From positions 1-37,992 of the forward strand of contig SHXN01000002.1 of NCBI GenBank assembly GCA_009693305.1: DNA of 37,992 bases, read 5' to 3'. The notes below the pieces were generated by a model. It saw only the letters and a program-made list of their open reading frames with translations, had not been told where the DNA came from and ran no database searches. The stretch comes from Limnohabitans sp. (GTDB taxonomy: Bacteria > Pseudomonadota > Gammaproteobacteria > Burkholderiales > Burkholderiaceae_C). Numbering within the stretch: position 1 is the stretch's first letter; every line of letters starts with the position of its first letter. The position numbers and the translations under genes are program-made. Shown here one piece after another: positions 1 through 11,366 of this stretch.

Positions 1-32
1 AAAATTACACGGCTCAACACATCGAAAGCTTC

Positions 33-554
33 ATGAATCAGTACGAAAAACACATTTCGCACGTACTTGTAGCGCATACAAAATTACGTACCTACAACAA
101 ATCAAGGCATCAAATTCAGGCTATGGCTGAGCAGGCAAAAAAGTACTGCAGATATGCGCTCAACAGCTTTTACAAACTACTTTATCCAAATTCAACAAAT
201 AAGCCAGTTCGCAATCCTTGGTTGTTTAAACCACTTACTTTAGTAACTATTGAAGGCGCGAAAGAAACTACAGACAAGGCACAAACAATTCACTTCAACA
301 TATCACTAGGCAAATTACCCGAAGCTCTGACTACAACTGACATAGAAACCCTCTTCAAACACGCATGGCACGAAAAGGCTGGACAAAGTCAAGATGTAAA
401 GGCATACGACTACACCAAGGCTCAAGGACAACAGGGTTGGATAGGCTACACACTAAAAGAGGCACAACAGGCTAAAACAAAGGCATGGGCGACTGACGGA
501 ATCTGGGACGTACAAAACTGCTGGATTCCCTTCGCCGCACTTAACGCAGACTGA
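33..554 (+). CDS. Hypothetical protein, probably 5'-truncated by the window edge
   Basis: I do not recognise this protein. It is 173 aa from the first ATG, but the frame is open upstream to the first base of the window and the ATG has only a weak purine stretch before it, so the true start may lie outside. It is rich in Lys, Gln and Tyr, has no membrane segment, and ends with a Gly-Trp-Ile-Gly-Tyr-Thr-Leu-Lys stretch followed by an Ala/Lys-rich helix. The general look recalls C-termini of small phage or plasmid replication proteins, but I see no convincing HUH motif, so no function is assigned. It heads an accessory block with decayed genes and a recombinase. Confidence 0.55.
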   Translation: MNQYEKHISHVLVAHTKLRTYNKSRHQIQAMAEQAKKYCRYALNSFYKLLYPNSTNKPVRNPWLFKPLTLVTIEGAKETTDKAQTIHFNISLGKLPEALTTTDIETLFKHAWHEKAGQSQDVKAYDYTKAQGQQGWIGYTLKEAQQAKTKAWATDGIWDVQNCWIPFAALNAD

Positions 555-705
555 AGTTACGTTAAGTTCTACATTACTGTGATTCTGGAAACGGGTTCAT
601 AGTTCTTGAGCGTGTCTGTCTGATTCGTAACAATAACAATTAGAAGAAATTAAGGAAATAATCTAAACTGACACAATACAGATAGCAATGATTTGAAGGT
701 ACTAA

Positions 706-975
706 ATGAATGAGATTCTTCATCATGAAGTCAGAGAAAACAATCAGGAACTAACTCCTGGACACTGGTTCTTTCATACAGGGCAATGGTGTATATGCGC
801 TCAAGCATAAAAAAAAGAAAATGGACTTTGGACTGCTAAGATTCAATTGCCGGTTAAAGGGAAAGACTTCGGCAATGGAGAGTTCAAAACACTCAGCGAA
901 TTAAAACAACATCTTTCTAAATATTACGCAACAAAGATTATTAGAGGCAAGTTACCAAGAGTACTTGACCTCTAA
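706..975 (+). pseudogene. Small hypothetical gene with an in-frame TAA
   Basis: This was too short for the ORF track. From the ATG at 706 the frame reads 34 codons, meets TAA at 808-810, then stays open in the same frame for 54 codons to a TAA at 973-975. Both halves look coding: the first has a Trp-Phe-Phe-His run, the second a charged segment ending in Gly-Lys-Leu-Pro-Arg-Val-Leu-Asp-Leu. The internal stop lies at the head of an A8 run. The product, about 89 aa without the stop, is unknown. The next gene starts 22 bp downstream on the same strand. Either a nonsense mutation or a sequence error explains the stop. Confidence 0.45.
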
Positions 976-996
976 TTTACTTTTTACACACTCACT

Positions 997-1493
997 ATGA
1001 CTAAGAAAATCAATAATAAAAATGCAAGAGCCAGTTCTGCTCAATTCTTCGTTGCTGGAGAGCTTTGCAGACGTGATTTGGTTGCTGTAGTAACAATGGG
1101 AAATTCACCGAACACTGACGTACTTTGTAGCAATGCAGTAGGAACCAAGTTTGTTCACATACAAGTTAAAACTTATGAGCCCGGACACAAAAAGGTAGCT
1201 GTTGGGAAGAAGGCTGAGATTGACTACGGCAAAAACTTTATTTGGGTACTAGCAGGAATTCCAACTACAAAAAAACTGATGCGTTTGAGTACTACGTAAT
1301 CCCATCAAGCATTGTTGCTAGGAATGTAAAGAAAGATTACGACAAGTGGCTAAAAACTCCGGGAAAGAAAAGTCAACAGCACAATCCGACAGACATGCGG
1401 ATTATTGACTTGCCTCCCAAAGCCTCTATTTCTGGCTGGCGTGTGGATGAGTACAAGAATCGCTGGGACATCATTGAAAAGCTACTAAGTTAA
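997..1493 (+). pseudogene. PD-(D/E)XK nuclease-like protein, frameshifted
   Basis: Two overlapping track ORFs (997-1299 and 1242-1493) belong to one gene split by a one-base shift near 1269-1275, where an A7 run occurs; restoring one A joins them into about 165 aa. The N-terminal part has an Asp in a TDVLC context, followed about 15 residues later by a beta-strand-like FVHIQVKT. That Asp...Gln-x-Lys spacing matches the core of PD-(D/E)XK nuclease folds in which Gln replaces Glu. The C-terminal part has a short Ile-Ile-Asp-Leu-Pro strand and a final Trp-rich helix. The nuclease assignment rests on this motif alone. It is on the same strand as the two preceding small genes and converges with the next one, overlapping it by 4 bp. 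Confidence 0.5.
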
Positions 1494-2152
1494 CCCATCT
1501 CGGGATCTAAATTATTAGCGCCAGCCGTAGGAAAAAACTTTTGGATAAAGTTCATTGCTTCGGTTATGCCGTCTTCAGCATCCAAATAGTCTGAGGAGTC
1601 TTCATCACCATCCCATTCGTGGAATAGAAAATAATTTGAATCTCCCAGCTTTGCTAGAGACTCTAAAAATTCATCAACGAATACAGCGTAATCTAACTTG
1701 GTGAATTCTTTGAAATATTCTTTATCAACATCATTCATCAAACTTGAATAACCGCCCATATCTTCGTGGTCTACAGCGTCATACACAAAGATACGATTTT
1801 TTCTGCCAAGTCCAGCACACAATATTTTTTGTGTAGCTAGATTAAAAAATAAGAAATCAGGTTGATGAACAGTGCTATCTGCTATCCAATTCATTTTGGG
1901 ATAAATCTTGGCTAATCTTGATGCCGTATCAATTTCATAGTTATCACTCAAGTGAATTATCAGCAAGTGATTAATGCAGTCGGTTCCAAGTGCCTTGTCC
2001 TTGGCTTGCACAAACTCTAATTGAGTACACCCTTCCCAGTCATTGTCTTGACTCTTCAGAAAATCATGTGAGTACGCATCTACTAGATAACCAGCCTTGC
2101 GTAGGTCGTTGAATAGCTGGGTGACTTCTTCAGTACCGCTATGAATTTCCAT
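1490..2152 (-). CDS. Hypothetical acidic protein
   Basis: This is a 220-aa protein I do not recognise. It is strongly acidic, with an Asp/Glu-rich C-terminal third (EWDGDEDSSDYLDAEDG), and has no signal peptide or membrane segment. The start ATG at 2152 is preceded by an AGGTGA ribosome-binding sequence at a good distance. It converges with the frameshifted nuclease-like gene and overlaps its end by 4 bp, so the two genes share no operon. Acidic proteins in accessory DNA can be immunity, anti-restriction or DNA-mimic proteins, but nothing specific supports that here. The frame is intact, unlike its neighbours. Confidence 0.65.
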   Translation of the reverse strand: MEIHSGTEEVTQLFNDLRKAGYLVDAYSHDFLKSQDNDWEGCTQLEFVQAKDKALGTDCINHLLIIHLSDNYEIDTASRLAKIYPKMNWIADSTVHQPDFLFFNLATQKILCAGLGRKNRIFVYDAVDHEDMGGYSSLMNDVDKEYFKEFTKLDYAVFVDEFLESLAKLGDSNYFLFHEWDGDEDSSDYLDAEDGITEAMNFIQKFFPTAGANNLDPEMG

Positions 2153-2398
2153 TTTTTCACCTATTGCAGTTAGCCTAAATTATGACAAATTTTCAACAAT
2201 TGGTACACTAGTAACAGTTGGAAAACTGCTATCTCCTTGAGATTCTTAGAGATTCCAGCCTAGCGAAAAGTCCATTTTTAATTAAAAACGAGTTCATGAA
2301 GAGAAAGAGCCTGAGCTGGCTCGACTCTTTTGGCTTAACTCCTTAGAGTCCCGACCGACATGAAAAACATGTCTTTTTTAACTTTAAAGGAGATTCAA

Positions 2399-2767
2399 AT
2401 GAGTTCACAAGTTTATGTAAAAGGTTCAGATATTTACGATGCCGCAGTAGCAGGTGCTAAACGTGGTTACAACAGGAGTACGGATGATTCGTCAGCATAC
2501 GCAGATGCCTTAAACAAGTGTTTGCAGAAACTGCTTTCATCTTGTTCCCGAGAACAACGTCGTCGCGTTCTAAAGGGCACAGGGGGCACATGGAAAACTG
2601 CGGTTTTACCTTTGTCCTTAGCAATGATTCATAAGCATATTGGAGGTATTCCTTGTGAAGAACACGCTCGTGTTTATCTTTCTACTGACCCATTTAATGT
2701 GTTCGATATACCCATTGTTCACTGGGATCGTTTTGTAGAAAAAAACAAGTACCTCAAAGTAGCTTAA
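2399..2767 (+). CDS. Hypothetical protein
   Basis: This unrecognised protein is 122 aa. The track starts it at 2360, but the ATG at 2399 has a clear AAAGGAG ribosome-binding site seven bases upstream and is the better start. The protein has a central basic stretch (SREQRRRVLKGTGGTWKT) followed by a hydrophobic helix and a His-rich segment, and it ends in a Lys-rich tail. No signal peptide is seen. Its stop codon abuts the last base of the convergent recombinase remnant at 2768. The 245-bp leader in front holds a GAGCC/GGCTC hairpin at 2307-2322 but no clear promoter. Confidence 0.6.
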   Translation: MSSQVYVKGSDIYDAAVAGAKRGYNRSTDDSSAYADALNKCLQKLLSSCSREQRRRVLKGTGGTWKTAVLPLSLAMIHKHIGGIPCEEHARVYLSTDPFNVFDIPIVHWDRFVEKNKYLKVA

Positions 2768-3432
2768 TTAGATAAGCTCAACAGCACTACGCTTCATGTC
2801 ATCATTTGCATCTATGTATGACTGCGTAGTGCTGATGTTTCTATGTCCAGCCAAACTCATCAACACACGGACTGAAATTCCTTTTGCGGCTAAGTTTGTG
2901 ATAAATGTTCTACGAGGCGAGTGGCTACTGGCACCATCAATACCAGCCCTCTTAAAAAGGTAATGAAAATGCTGTGTCAACGTGTTTGCAGTAAATCCAT
3001 CACTAGTTATTTTTTGGCTGTAAATTAGTTTGTCATTGGGTTTAACGTTACTCAATTTACGAACGTAAATATCTAATTCTTTTTCAGTCTTTCACTAACA
3101 AAAACAGTACGTGCATGTCCGCCTTTTGTTTGGCTGGGTTTTAACTGGATTTCTTTTTTAACATTTCCATCCCGCCCTACTACATCGGCTATTCGCAAAC
3201 TAGCGGCCTCACCCACACGCAAGCCAGCGTAATTCATGAGAAGTAGGCATGCTCTGTTACGAGCGGCATGTTTGCGTGTTGCCACGTAATCCAGCACCCT
3301 GCGTAGTTCTGTAGCTGTTAGTGTTTTAGCTTGTTTGGACACTGCAATCTCCTTCAAAGTAATGTTTGCTGTGTCAACAGTATGTTTTCTTTTGTTGGAA
3401 ATTCCTACCGAAATTGATTCTTTTCTAGTCAC
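2768..3432 (-). pseudogene. Small tyrosine recombinase, frameshifted
   Basis: A tyrosine recombinase (phage integrase family) catalytic domain without the usual N-terminal core-binding domain. It is split into two ORFs by a one-base shift near 3084-3088. The first ORF has the catalytic Arg in GLRVGEAASLR and the beta-hairpin Lys in a TKGGHARTVFV context. The second has the His-x-x-Arg box (HSPRRTF), the GH motif (LAGHRNISTT) and the nucleophile Tyr shortly after. Adding one A to an A5 run on the coding strand would join them into about 221 aa with all catalytic residues. The start is a GTG at 3432 preceded by an AGAGGA ribosome-binding site. It may have mobilised this accessory block; it differs from the integrase fragment at 28.9-29.3 kb and from XerD. 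Confidence 0.75.
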
Positions 3433-3671
3433 TAAATTTTCCTCTTCAATATCATGAGGTTACGCGGTGTATACGCATGAAAAGCGCACAAACAAAACTT
3501 TCTCGCATTTCCTTACATTTGTATTTATGCCGAATTCCGTCGTGAATTAGCCACGAAATTAGCTGAGCTTGTTTAAATGCCCTATATGCTTATTTAGTAA
3601 TAGCCCGCTACCCAAGCAAGTAGATAGAAAAATAACTGCTCAAACGAGCGAATTGAAGCTGAAATCCCAAT
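3433..3671. other. Intergenic AT-rich stretch, no gene seen
   Basis: There is no supported reading frame between the recombinase start and the stop of the next fragment. It contains a short inverted repeat TCGTG-N7-CACGA at 3540-3556. That could be an operator or half of a recombination site next to the recombinase, but no second copy was found in the window. Confidence 0.4.
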
Positions 3672-3869
3672 TTAATCTTCCTCCTCATTGTTAACCTTGT
3701 CGTATTCCTCCATGAGTGCATTGTGAAGTTCCTCGGAGAAGTAGTGAGGGTGAAGCATTATTTGTTGCATTGAAATGATTTTCCTCATTTCCTCTACTTC
3801 AACCTGAAAGACAGAGGCAATTTCCTCAACAGTTAGACGAACTGGAATGCCAGTGAATAGATGTGAGGG
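3672..3869 (-). pseudogene. 3' fragment of an unknown gene cut by the IS256 element
   Basis: On the minus strand a frame of about 65 codons ends in a TAA at 3672 and has no start. It runs open to the left end of the IS256-family element near 3867. The peptide contains a helix-rich segment (LTVEEIASVFQVEVEEMRKI) that could be a helix-turn-helix, then a His-rich patch and an acidic tail (NNEEED). It is too short for the ORF track. I infer that the IS inserted into this gene and removed its 5' part. No family was recognised. Confidence 0.5.
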
Positions 3870-4988
3870 GGTGTACTGAATTTTGTGTAAACGGTCTAAT
3901 GGCGGGTAACCGTCGAATTTCCAGGAGTGGATATGACCGTCAATTCAAAGAAAGCAGTACCCAAAGATCTCATCGACATTTTGCTGGCTGATTACAAAAA
4001 GCCAGAAGATTTGATTGGTGAGAATGGGCTTTTAAAGCAGTTACTTGTCGAGCGTGCCCTAGATGCCGAGATGTCCGAGCACCTTGGGCATGATAAGAAC
4101 GCACCTGTCACCAACCCCGATGGCAACGCTCGCAATGGCAAAAGCAAGAAGACGCTCAAGGGTGAGTTTGGTGAGTTGCCCACCGAGGTTCCAAGGGACC
4201 AGCAAGGCAGCTTTGTGCCGCAATTGGTCCCCAAACACCAGACGCGTTGGGCGGGCTTTGACGACAAGATTTTGTCACTCTATGCACGCGGCATGACGGT
4301 GCGAGAGATCCAGGGCCACCTGGAAGAAATGTATGGCACAGAGGTCTCGCCCACATTGATCTCGTCTGTCACAGACGCCGTTGTGGAGGAAGTTAAAGCT
4401 TGGCAGTCCCGCCCCCTTGATGCCGTGTACCCCATTGTTTATCTGGACTGCATTCACGTCAAAGTACGTGACTCTGGCGTGGTTAAAGCCAAGGCGGTGT
4501 ACCTTGCCATTGGCATCGACATGACCGGCAACAAAGAAGTGCTGGGCTTGTGGATTGCACAAAACGAGGGAGCCAAATTCTGGCTGCAAGTGGTCACAGA
4601 ACTGAAGAATCGTGGCGTGCAAGACATCCTGATTGCCTGCGTGGACGGCTTAAAGGGCTTTCCTGAAGCGATAGAGACGGTGTACCCGTTGGCTAAGGTG
4701 CAACTTTGCATCGTGCACATGGTGCGCCACAGTTTGAACTATGTGTCGTGGAAGACGCGCAAGGAAGTGGCCGCGGCTCTCAAATCGATCTACGCCTGCG
4801 CCACGGTGGAGCAAGCGTCACAAGCCTTGGATGAGTTTGAATCGGTGTGGGGCAAAGACTACCCACCCATCGTACAAAGCTGGCGGCGTAACTGGCAACG
4901 CATCATTCCGTTCTTTGACTATCCACCTGAGATTCGCAAGGTGATTTATACGACCAATGCCATCGAGTCTGTGAACATGAGCCTGCGC
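3867..4988 (+). mobile_element. IS256-family insertion sequence, right end missing
   Basis: The left end begins with a GGGTGTACTGAATTTTGTG-type sequence, followed by about 60 bp of leader and a transposase gene. The element is cut within the last part of the transposase gene by the 120-bp MITE at 4989. No right inverted repeat or target duplication remains, so it cannot move by itself. The left boundary is approximate (3867-3871), because it was placed by appearance and not by comparison with a full copy. Confidence 0.75.
3933..4988 (+). pseudogene. IS256-family transposase, C-terminally truncated
   Basis: This is a Mutator-like (IS256) DDE transposase. The catalytic residues are visible: Asp at about 172 (YLDCIHVKVRD), Asp at about 238 (CVDGLKGFPEAI) and Glu at about 345 (NAIESVN). 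The family is usually about 400 aa; here the native sequence stops after 352 residues at NAIESVNMSLR, and the ORF then runs 26 codons into the MITE to a stop at 5069. The N-terminal DNA-binding region is intact. The track uses a GTG at 3927, but the ATG at 3933 sits five bases after AGGAG and is preferred. Because the triad survives, a truncated protein could be made, but without the C-terminal tail and the right IS end it is probably dead. Confidence 0.85.
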
Positions 4989-5108
4989 GGTTCTGTCGCA
5001 ATAAGGAATTTTGAAGAATCTTACCTACTACCAGTAGCGTATTTTTCCTATGCCAAACACTACCTATAGCGTTCCTGAAAAACTGGGAATCCTTATTGCG
5101 ACAGAACC
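4989..5108 (+). repeat. 120-bp MITE, copy 1
   Basis: This sequence is identical over 120 bases to copies 2 and 3 but in the opposite orientation. It is bounded by perfect 19-bp inverted repeats, GGTTCTGTCGCAATAAGGA at the left end and its complement at the right end. The flanking octamers (GCCTGCGC and GTTTAATG) do not match, so no target duplication exists. It joins a truncated IS256 transposase to a truncated slyD, which suggests a deletion scar. It contains no gene of its own. Its inverted repeat reads outward as TTG CGA CAG AAC C, which adds a few codons to whatever lies next to it. Confidence 0.9.
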
Positions 5109-5488
5109 GTTTAATGGCGGGTGAAAAAATTGATATCCATTTGGAGCCTGAAGAAGCCTTTGGCGATTACAACGAAATGTTGGTGTTTTTAGAACCCAAA
5201 AATCTTTTCCCGCCCGAATTGGAAGAAGACATGACGATTGAAGGTCACGCACTTCCTGCGCAATGCAACCCCGATGCACCTCATGACGTTATTTATACCG
5301 TTACAGAAATTTATCCAGAACACGTGGTGTTAGACGGCAATCATCCATTGGCTGGCATTGCCTTGCGTCTGCATCTCACCGTCGTGAGTGTTCGCGAAGC
5401 ATCATCAGAGGAAATTGAAAAGGGAACGGTGGGCGTTGGATTTTTTAATGTGCAACCCGAAGCACTAGGAAGTCCGCACTTGCACTGA
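5109..5488 (+). pseudogene. slyD: SlyD-type FKBP peptidyl-prolyl isomerase, N-terminus lost
   Basis: This is the 3' part of an FKBP-type prolyl isomerase of the SlyD/FkpB group. It keeps the end of the first FKBP half (EAFGDYN), the insert-in-flap region and the second half with the hallmark DGNHPLAG motif, then the final strand VREASSEE. The family starts with an N-terminal strand set and a Gly-rich loop of about 45 residues, which are absent here. The ORF in the track begins with a TTG inside the MITE, so the first residues are not native. It has no His-rich metal tail. Without the N-terminal strands the FKBP fold is incomplete, so it is probably inactive. It converges with dut. Confidence 0.85.
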
Positions 5489-5489
5489 A

Positions 5490-5939
5490 TTAGGCTTTAC
5501 CAGTTGACCCATATCCGCCCTCACCACGCTCGCTCGCTTGTGAAAATTCATTCACCACATTGAATTGCGCTTGCACGACGGGCACAATCACCAACTGTGC
5601 AATTCTTTCCATGGGCTCTATGGTGAAAGCCACGTCACTTCGATTCCAAGCACTCACCATAAGTTGGCCTTGGTAATCGCTGTCTATCAATCCCACCAAA
5701 TTGCCCAAAACAATGCCATGTTTGTGTCCCAATCCTGAGCGAGGAAGAATCAAGGCCGCGTAATGGGGATCGTTGAGATGAATCGCGATGCCTGTCGGTA
5801 TCAACTGCCACGCATTGGCTTGTAAGGTGAGCGGTGCGTCCAAACAAGCGCGCAAATCAAGTCCTGCGCTACCCCGGGTTGCGTATTGTGGCAATTGATT
5901 GGCCATGCGTGCATCGATGATTTTGGCGTCTAGTTTCAT
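5490..5939 (-). CDS. dut: Deoxyuridine 5'-triphosphate nucleotidohydrolase (dUTPase)
   Basis: It hydrolyses dUTP to dUMP and pyrophosphate, which keeps uracil out of DNA and supplies dUMP for thymidylate synthesis. At 149 aa it has normal length for a trimeric dUTPase, with all five motifs in order: GSAGLDLRA near residue 23, [21 protein letters not shown] with the catalytic Asp, ERIAQLV, and the C-terminal [10 protein letters not shown] arm that closes over the substrate. The ATG at 5939 is six bases downstream of the coaBC stop, so the two are co-transcribed, a common pairing in proteobacteria. It converges with the slyD remnant after 1 bp. Confidence 0.97.
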   Translation of the reverse strand: MKLDAKIIDARMANQLPQYATRGSAGLDLRACLDAPLTLQANAWQLIPTGIAIHLNDPHYAALILPRSGLGHKHGIVLGNLVGLIDSDYQGQLMVSAWNRSDVAFTIEPMERIAQLVIVPVVQAQFNVVNEFSQASERGEGGYGSTGKA

Positions 5940-5945
5940 AAAAAA

Positions 5946-7163
5946 TTAAAAGGATGGGAGTCGTTGTGAAATTTGTTCAACCAATTGATGTGCAAGTTTG
6001 ATTTTGCTGGCACGAGGGAGTTCTAGCGTACCTTTGGCATCAATCAGCAAGAGCGTGTTATCGTCTTTTCCAAATGTTTCGGGTCCGATATTGCCCACCA
6101 ACAATGGAACTTTCTTTCGCTCGCGTTTGGCCTGTGCATTTTTTAGTAAATCGTGGCTCTCTGCCGCAAAACCAACGCAATACAGTTTGCCTTTTTGTGC
6201 ACGATCTGACTGAGAAACATCGGCCAAGATGTCTGGATTTTCAATAAAAGAAAGTGTGGGTGTTTGTCCCGATCCGTCTTTTTTTATTTTTTGATCGGAA
6301 GATTGCGCAGGACGCCAATCTGCAACCGCGGCCGTGGCAATAAAAATATCAGACTCTTGTACCTCGGCCATGACAGCGCAATGCATCTCGACGGCAGACT
6401 TCACAAAAACAGTTTGAACGCCACGCAACACTGAAAGACTCACGGGCCCCGCAATTAAAGTGACATCAGCACCAGCCTGCCAAGCCGCTTTTGCGATTGC
6501 AAAACCCATTTTTCCGCTCGACAAGTTGGTAATGCCGCGAACAGGATCGATTGCTTCAAAAGTTGGGCCCGCTGTGATCAACACTTTTTTTCCAAGCAGC
6601 GTTTTGGGCTGAAAATACGCCAATACATCATCCAAAATCTCATCGGGCTCCAGCATGCGCCCATCGCCTATTTCGCCACAGGCTTGATTACCCTCGCCCA
6701 CATCGAGCACATGCGCGCCATCGGCTTTGAGTTGTTGAATATTGCGCTGTGTTGCAGGGTGCGCCCACATTTCACGATTCATCGCAGGCGCTAATAACAA
6801 ACCCACTTCTCCGAGAGGACGCGCCAAGCACATCAAGCTCAATAAATCATCGGCTCGGCCGTGAATGAGTTTGGCCATGAAGTCTGCAGAGGCAGGCGCG
6901 ACCAAAATCAAATCGGCCTCTCGACTCAAATTGATGTGGGCCATGTTGTTAGGCTCTCGGGCATCCCATTGAGAGACATAAACAGGTCGATTAGACAAGG
7001 CCTGCAGGGTCACGGGCGTTATGAATTGCGCTGCGGACTCAGTCATTACCGCCTGCACGGTGGCACCTGCCTTGACGAGCGCACGGCATAACTCGGCGGA
7101 CTTGTAGCAGGCGATTCCGCCGCTCAAGCCCAAAACAATGTGTTTATGAGATAAATCAGACAT
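5946..7163 (-). CDS. coaBC: Bifunctional phosphopantothenoylcysteine decarboxylase / phosphopantothenate-cysteine ligase
   Basis: It carries out two consecutive steps of coenzyme A synthesis: CTP-dependent joining of phosphopantothenate to cysteine (CoaB) and FMN-dependent decarboxylation (CoaC). The N-terminal flavoprotein domain starts with [14 protein letters not shown] and has the substrate-binding APAMNREMW motif. The C-terminal CoaB domain has [25 protein letters not shown] and the late [11 protein letters not shown] segment. The track begins at a TTG (7172), but the ATG at 7163 gives the usual MSDL-type start, 405 aa. It is divergent from pyrG and co-transcribed with dut. CTP links it to its neighbour, since pyrG makes the CTP that CoaB consumes. 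Confidence 0.96.
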   Translation of the reverse strand: MSDLSHKHIVLGLSGGIACYKSAELCRALVKAGATVQAVMTESAAQFITPVTLQALSNRPVYVSQWDAREPNNMAHINLSREADLILVAPASADFMAKLIHGRADDLLSLMCLARPLGEVGLLLAPAMNREMWAHPATQRNIQQLKADGAHVLDVGEGNQACGEIGDGRMLEPDEILDDVLAYFQPKTLLGKKVLITAGPTFEAIDPVRGITNLSSGKMGFAIAKAAWQAGADVTLIAGPVSLSVLRGVQTVFVKSAVEMHCAVMAEVQESDIFIATAAVADWRPAQSSDQKIKKDGSGQTPTLSFIENPDILADVSQSDRAQKGKLYCVGFAAESHDLLKNAQAKRERKKVPLLVGNIGPETFGKDDNTLLLIDAKGTLELPRASKIKLAHQLVEQISQRLPSF

Positions 7164-7189
7164 GACCCGCAATGTAGCAGAGGAGAGCC

Positions 7190-9758
<2,569 letters not shown>

Positions 9759-9782
9759 ATCCCGATTTTTTATTTTGTATGA

Positions 9783-11078
<1,296 letters not shown>

Positions 11079-11087
11079 CCTATAGGG

Positions 11088-11363
11088 ATGTTGACCCGCC
11101 CCGTTCCACTCATTTTGCTGGCCTTGCTTTTGATTTTGCAAGGCCAGTTGTGGCTGGGCCGGGGCAGCGTCACCAAGGTATGGCAACTGCAAGAACAGTT
11201 GCAAGAACAAAAAAAACAAAACGCTCAAGCTGAACTCGGCATTGAACGCTCACGCGCTGAGTTGCGTGATTTGCGCGAAGGCCTCGAGATGGTCGAAGAA
11301 CGCGCGCGTCGTGAAATCGGAATGGTCAAACCCAATGAAATATTTGTACAAATCGCCAAATAA
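11088..11363 (+). CDS. ftsB: Cell division protein FtsB
   Basis: FtsB is a small bitopic protein that forms the FtsQBL complex and triggers septal peptidoglycan synthesis. The 91-aa product has one N-terminal membrane helix (PLILLALLLILQGQLWL) followed by a long coiled coil rich in Glu, Gln and Arg, and the short C-terminal EERARREIGMVKPNE segment typical of the family. It begins 9 bp after the eno stop, the usual eno-ftsB order in proteobacteria. It converges with hslO after 3 bp; I saw no terminator hairpin between them. Confidence 0.93.
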   Translation: MLTRPVPLILLALLLILQGQLWLGRGSVTKVWQLQEQLQEQKKQNAQAELGIERSRAELRDLREGLEMVEERARREIGMVKPNEIFVQIAK

Positions 11364-11366
11364 TTT

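Noticed and set aside
2307-2322. GAGCC/GGCTC hairpin before the 122-aa gene as a riboswitch or terminator
   Set aside because: The 5-bp stem has no T-run and no conserved element; it is too weak to call.
4063-4944. Several ORFs on both strands inside the IS256 transposase
   Set aside because: They are overlapping shadows of the transposase frame, which carries the DDE residues.
4989-5108. Target duplication around MITE copy 1
   Set aside because: The flanking octamers GCCTGCGC and GTTTAATG do not match in either direction.
5109-5124. Similarity of TAATGGCGGGT after MITE copy 1 to the IS256 leader near 3897
   Set aside because: Only about 11 bases match, and the downstream copy is explained as native slyD codons (Met-Ala-Gly-Glu-Lys).
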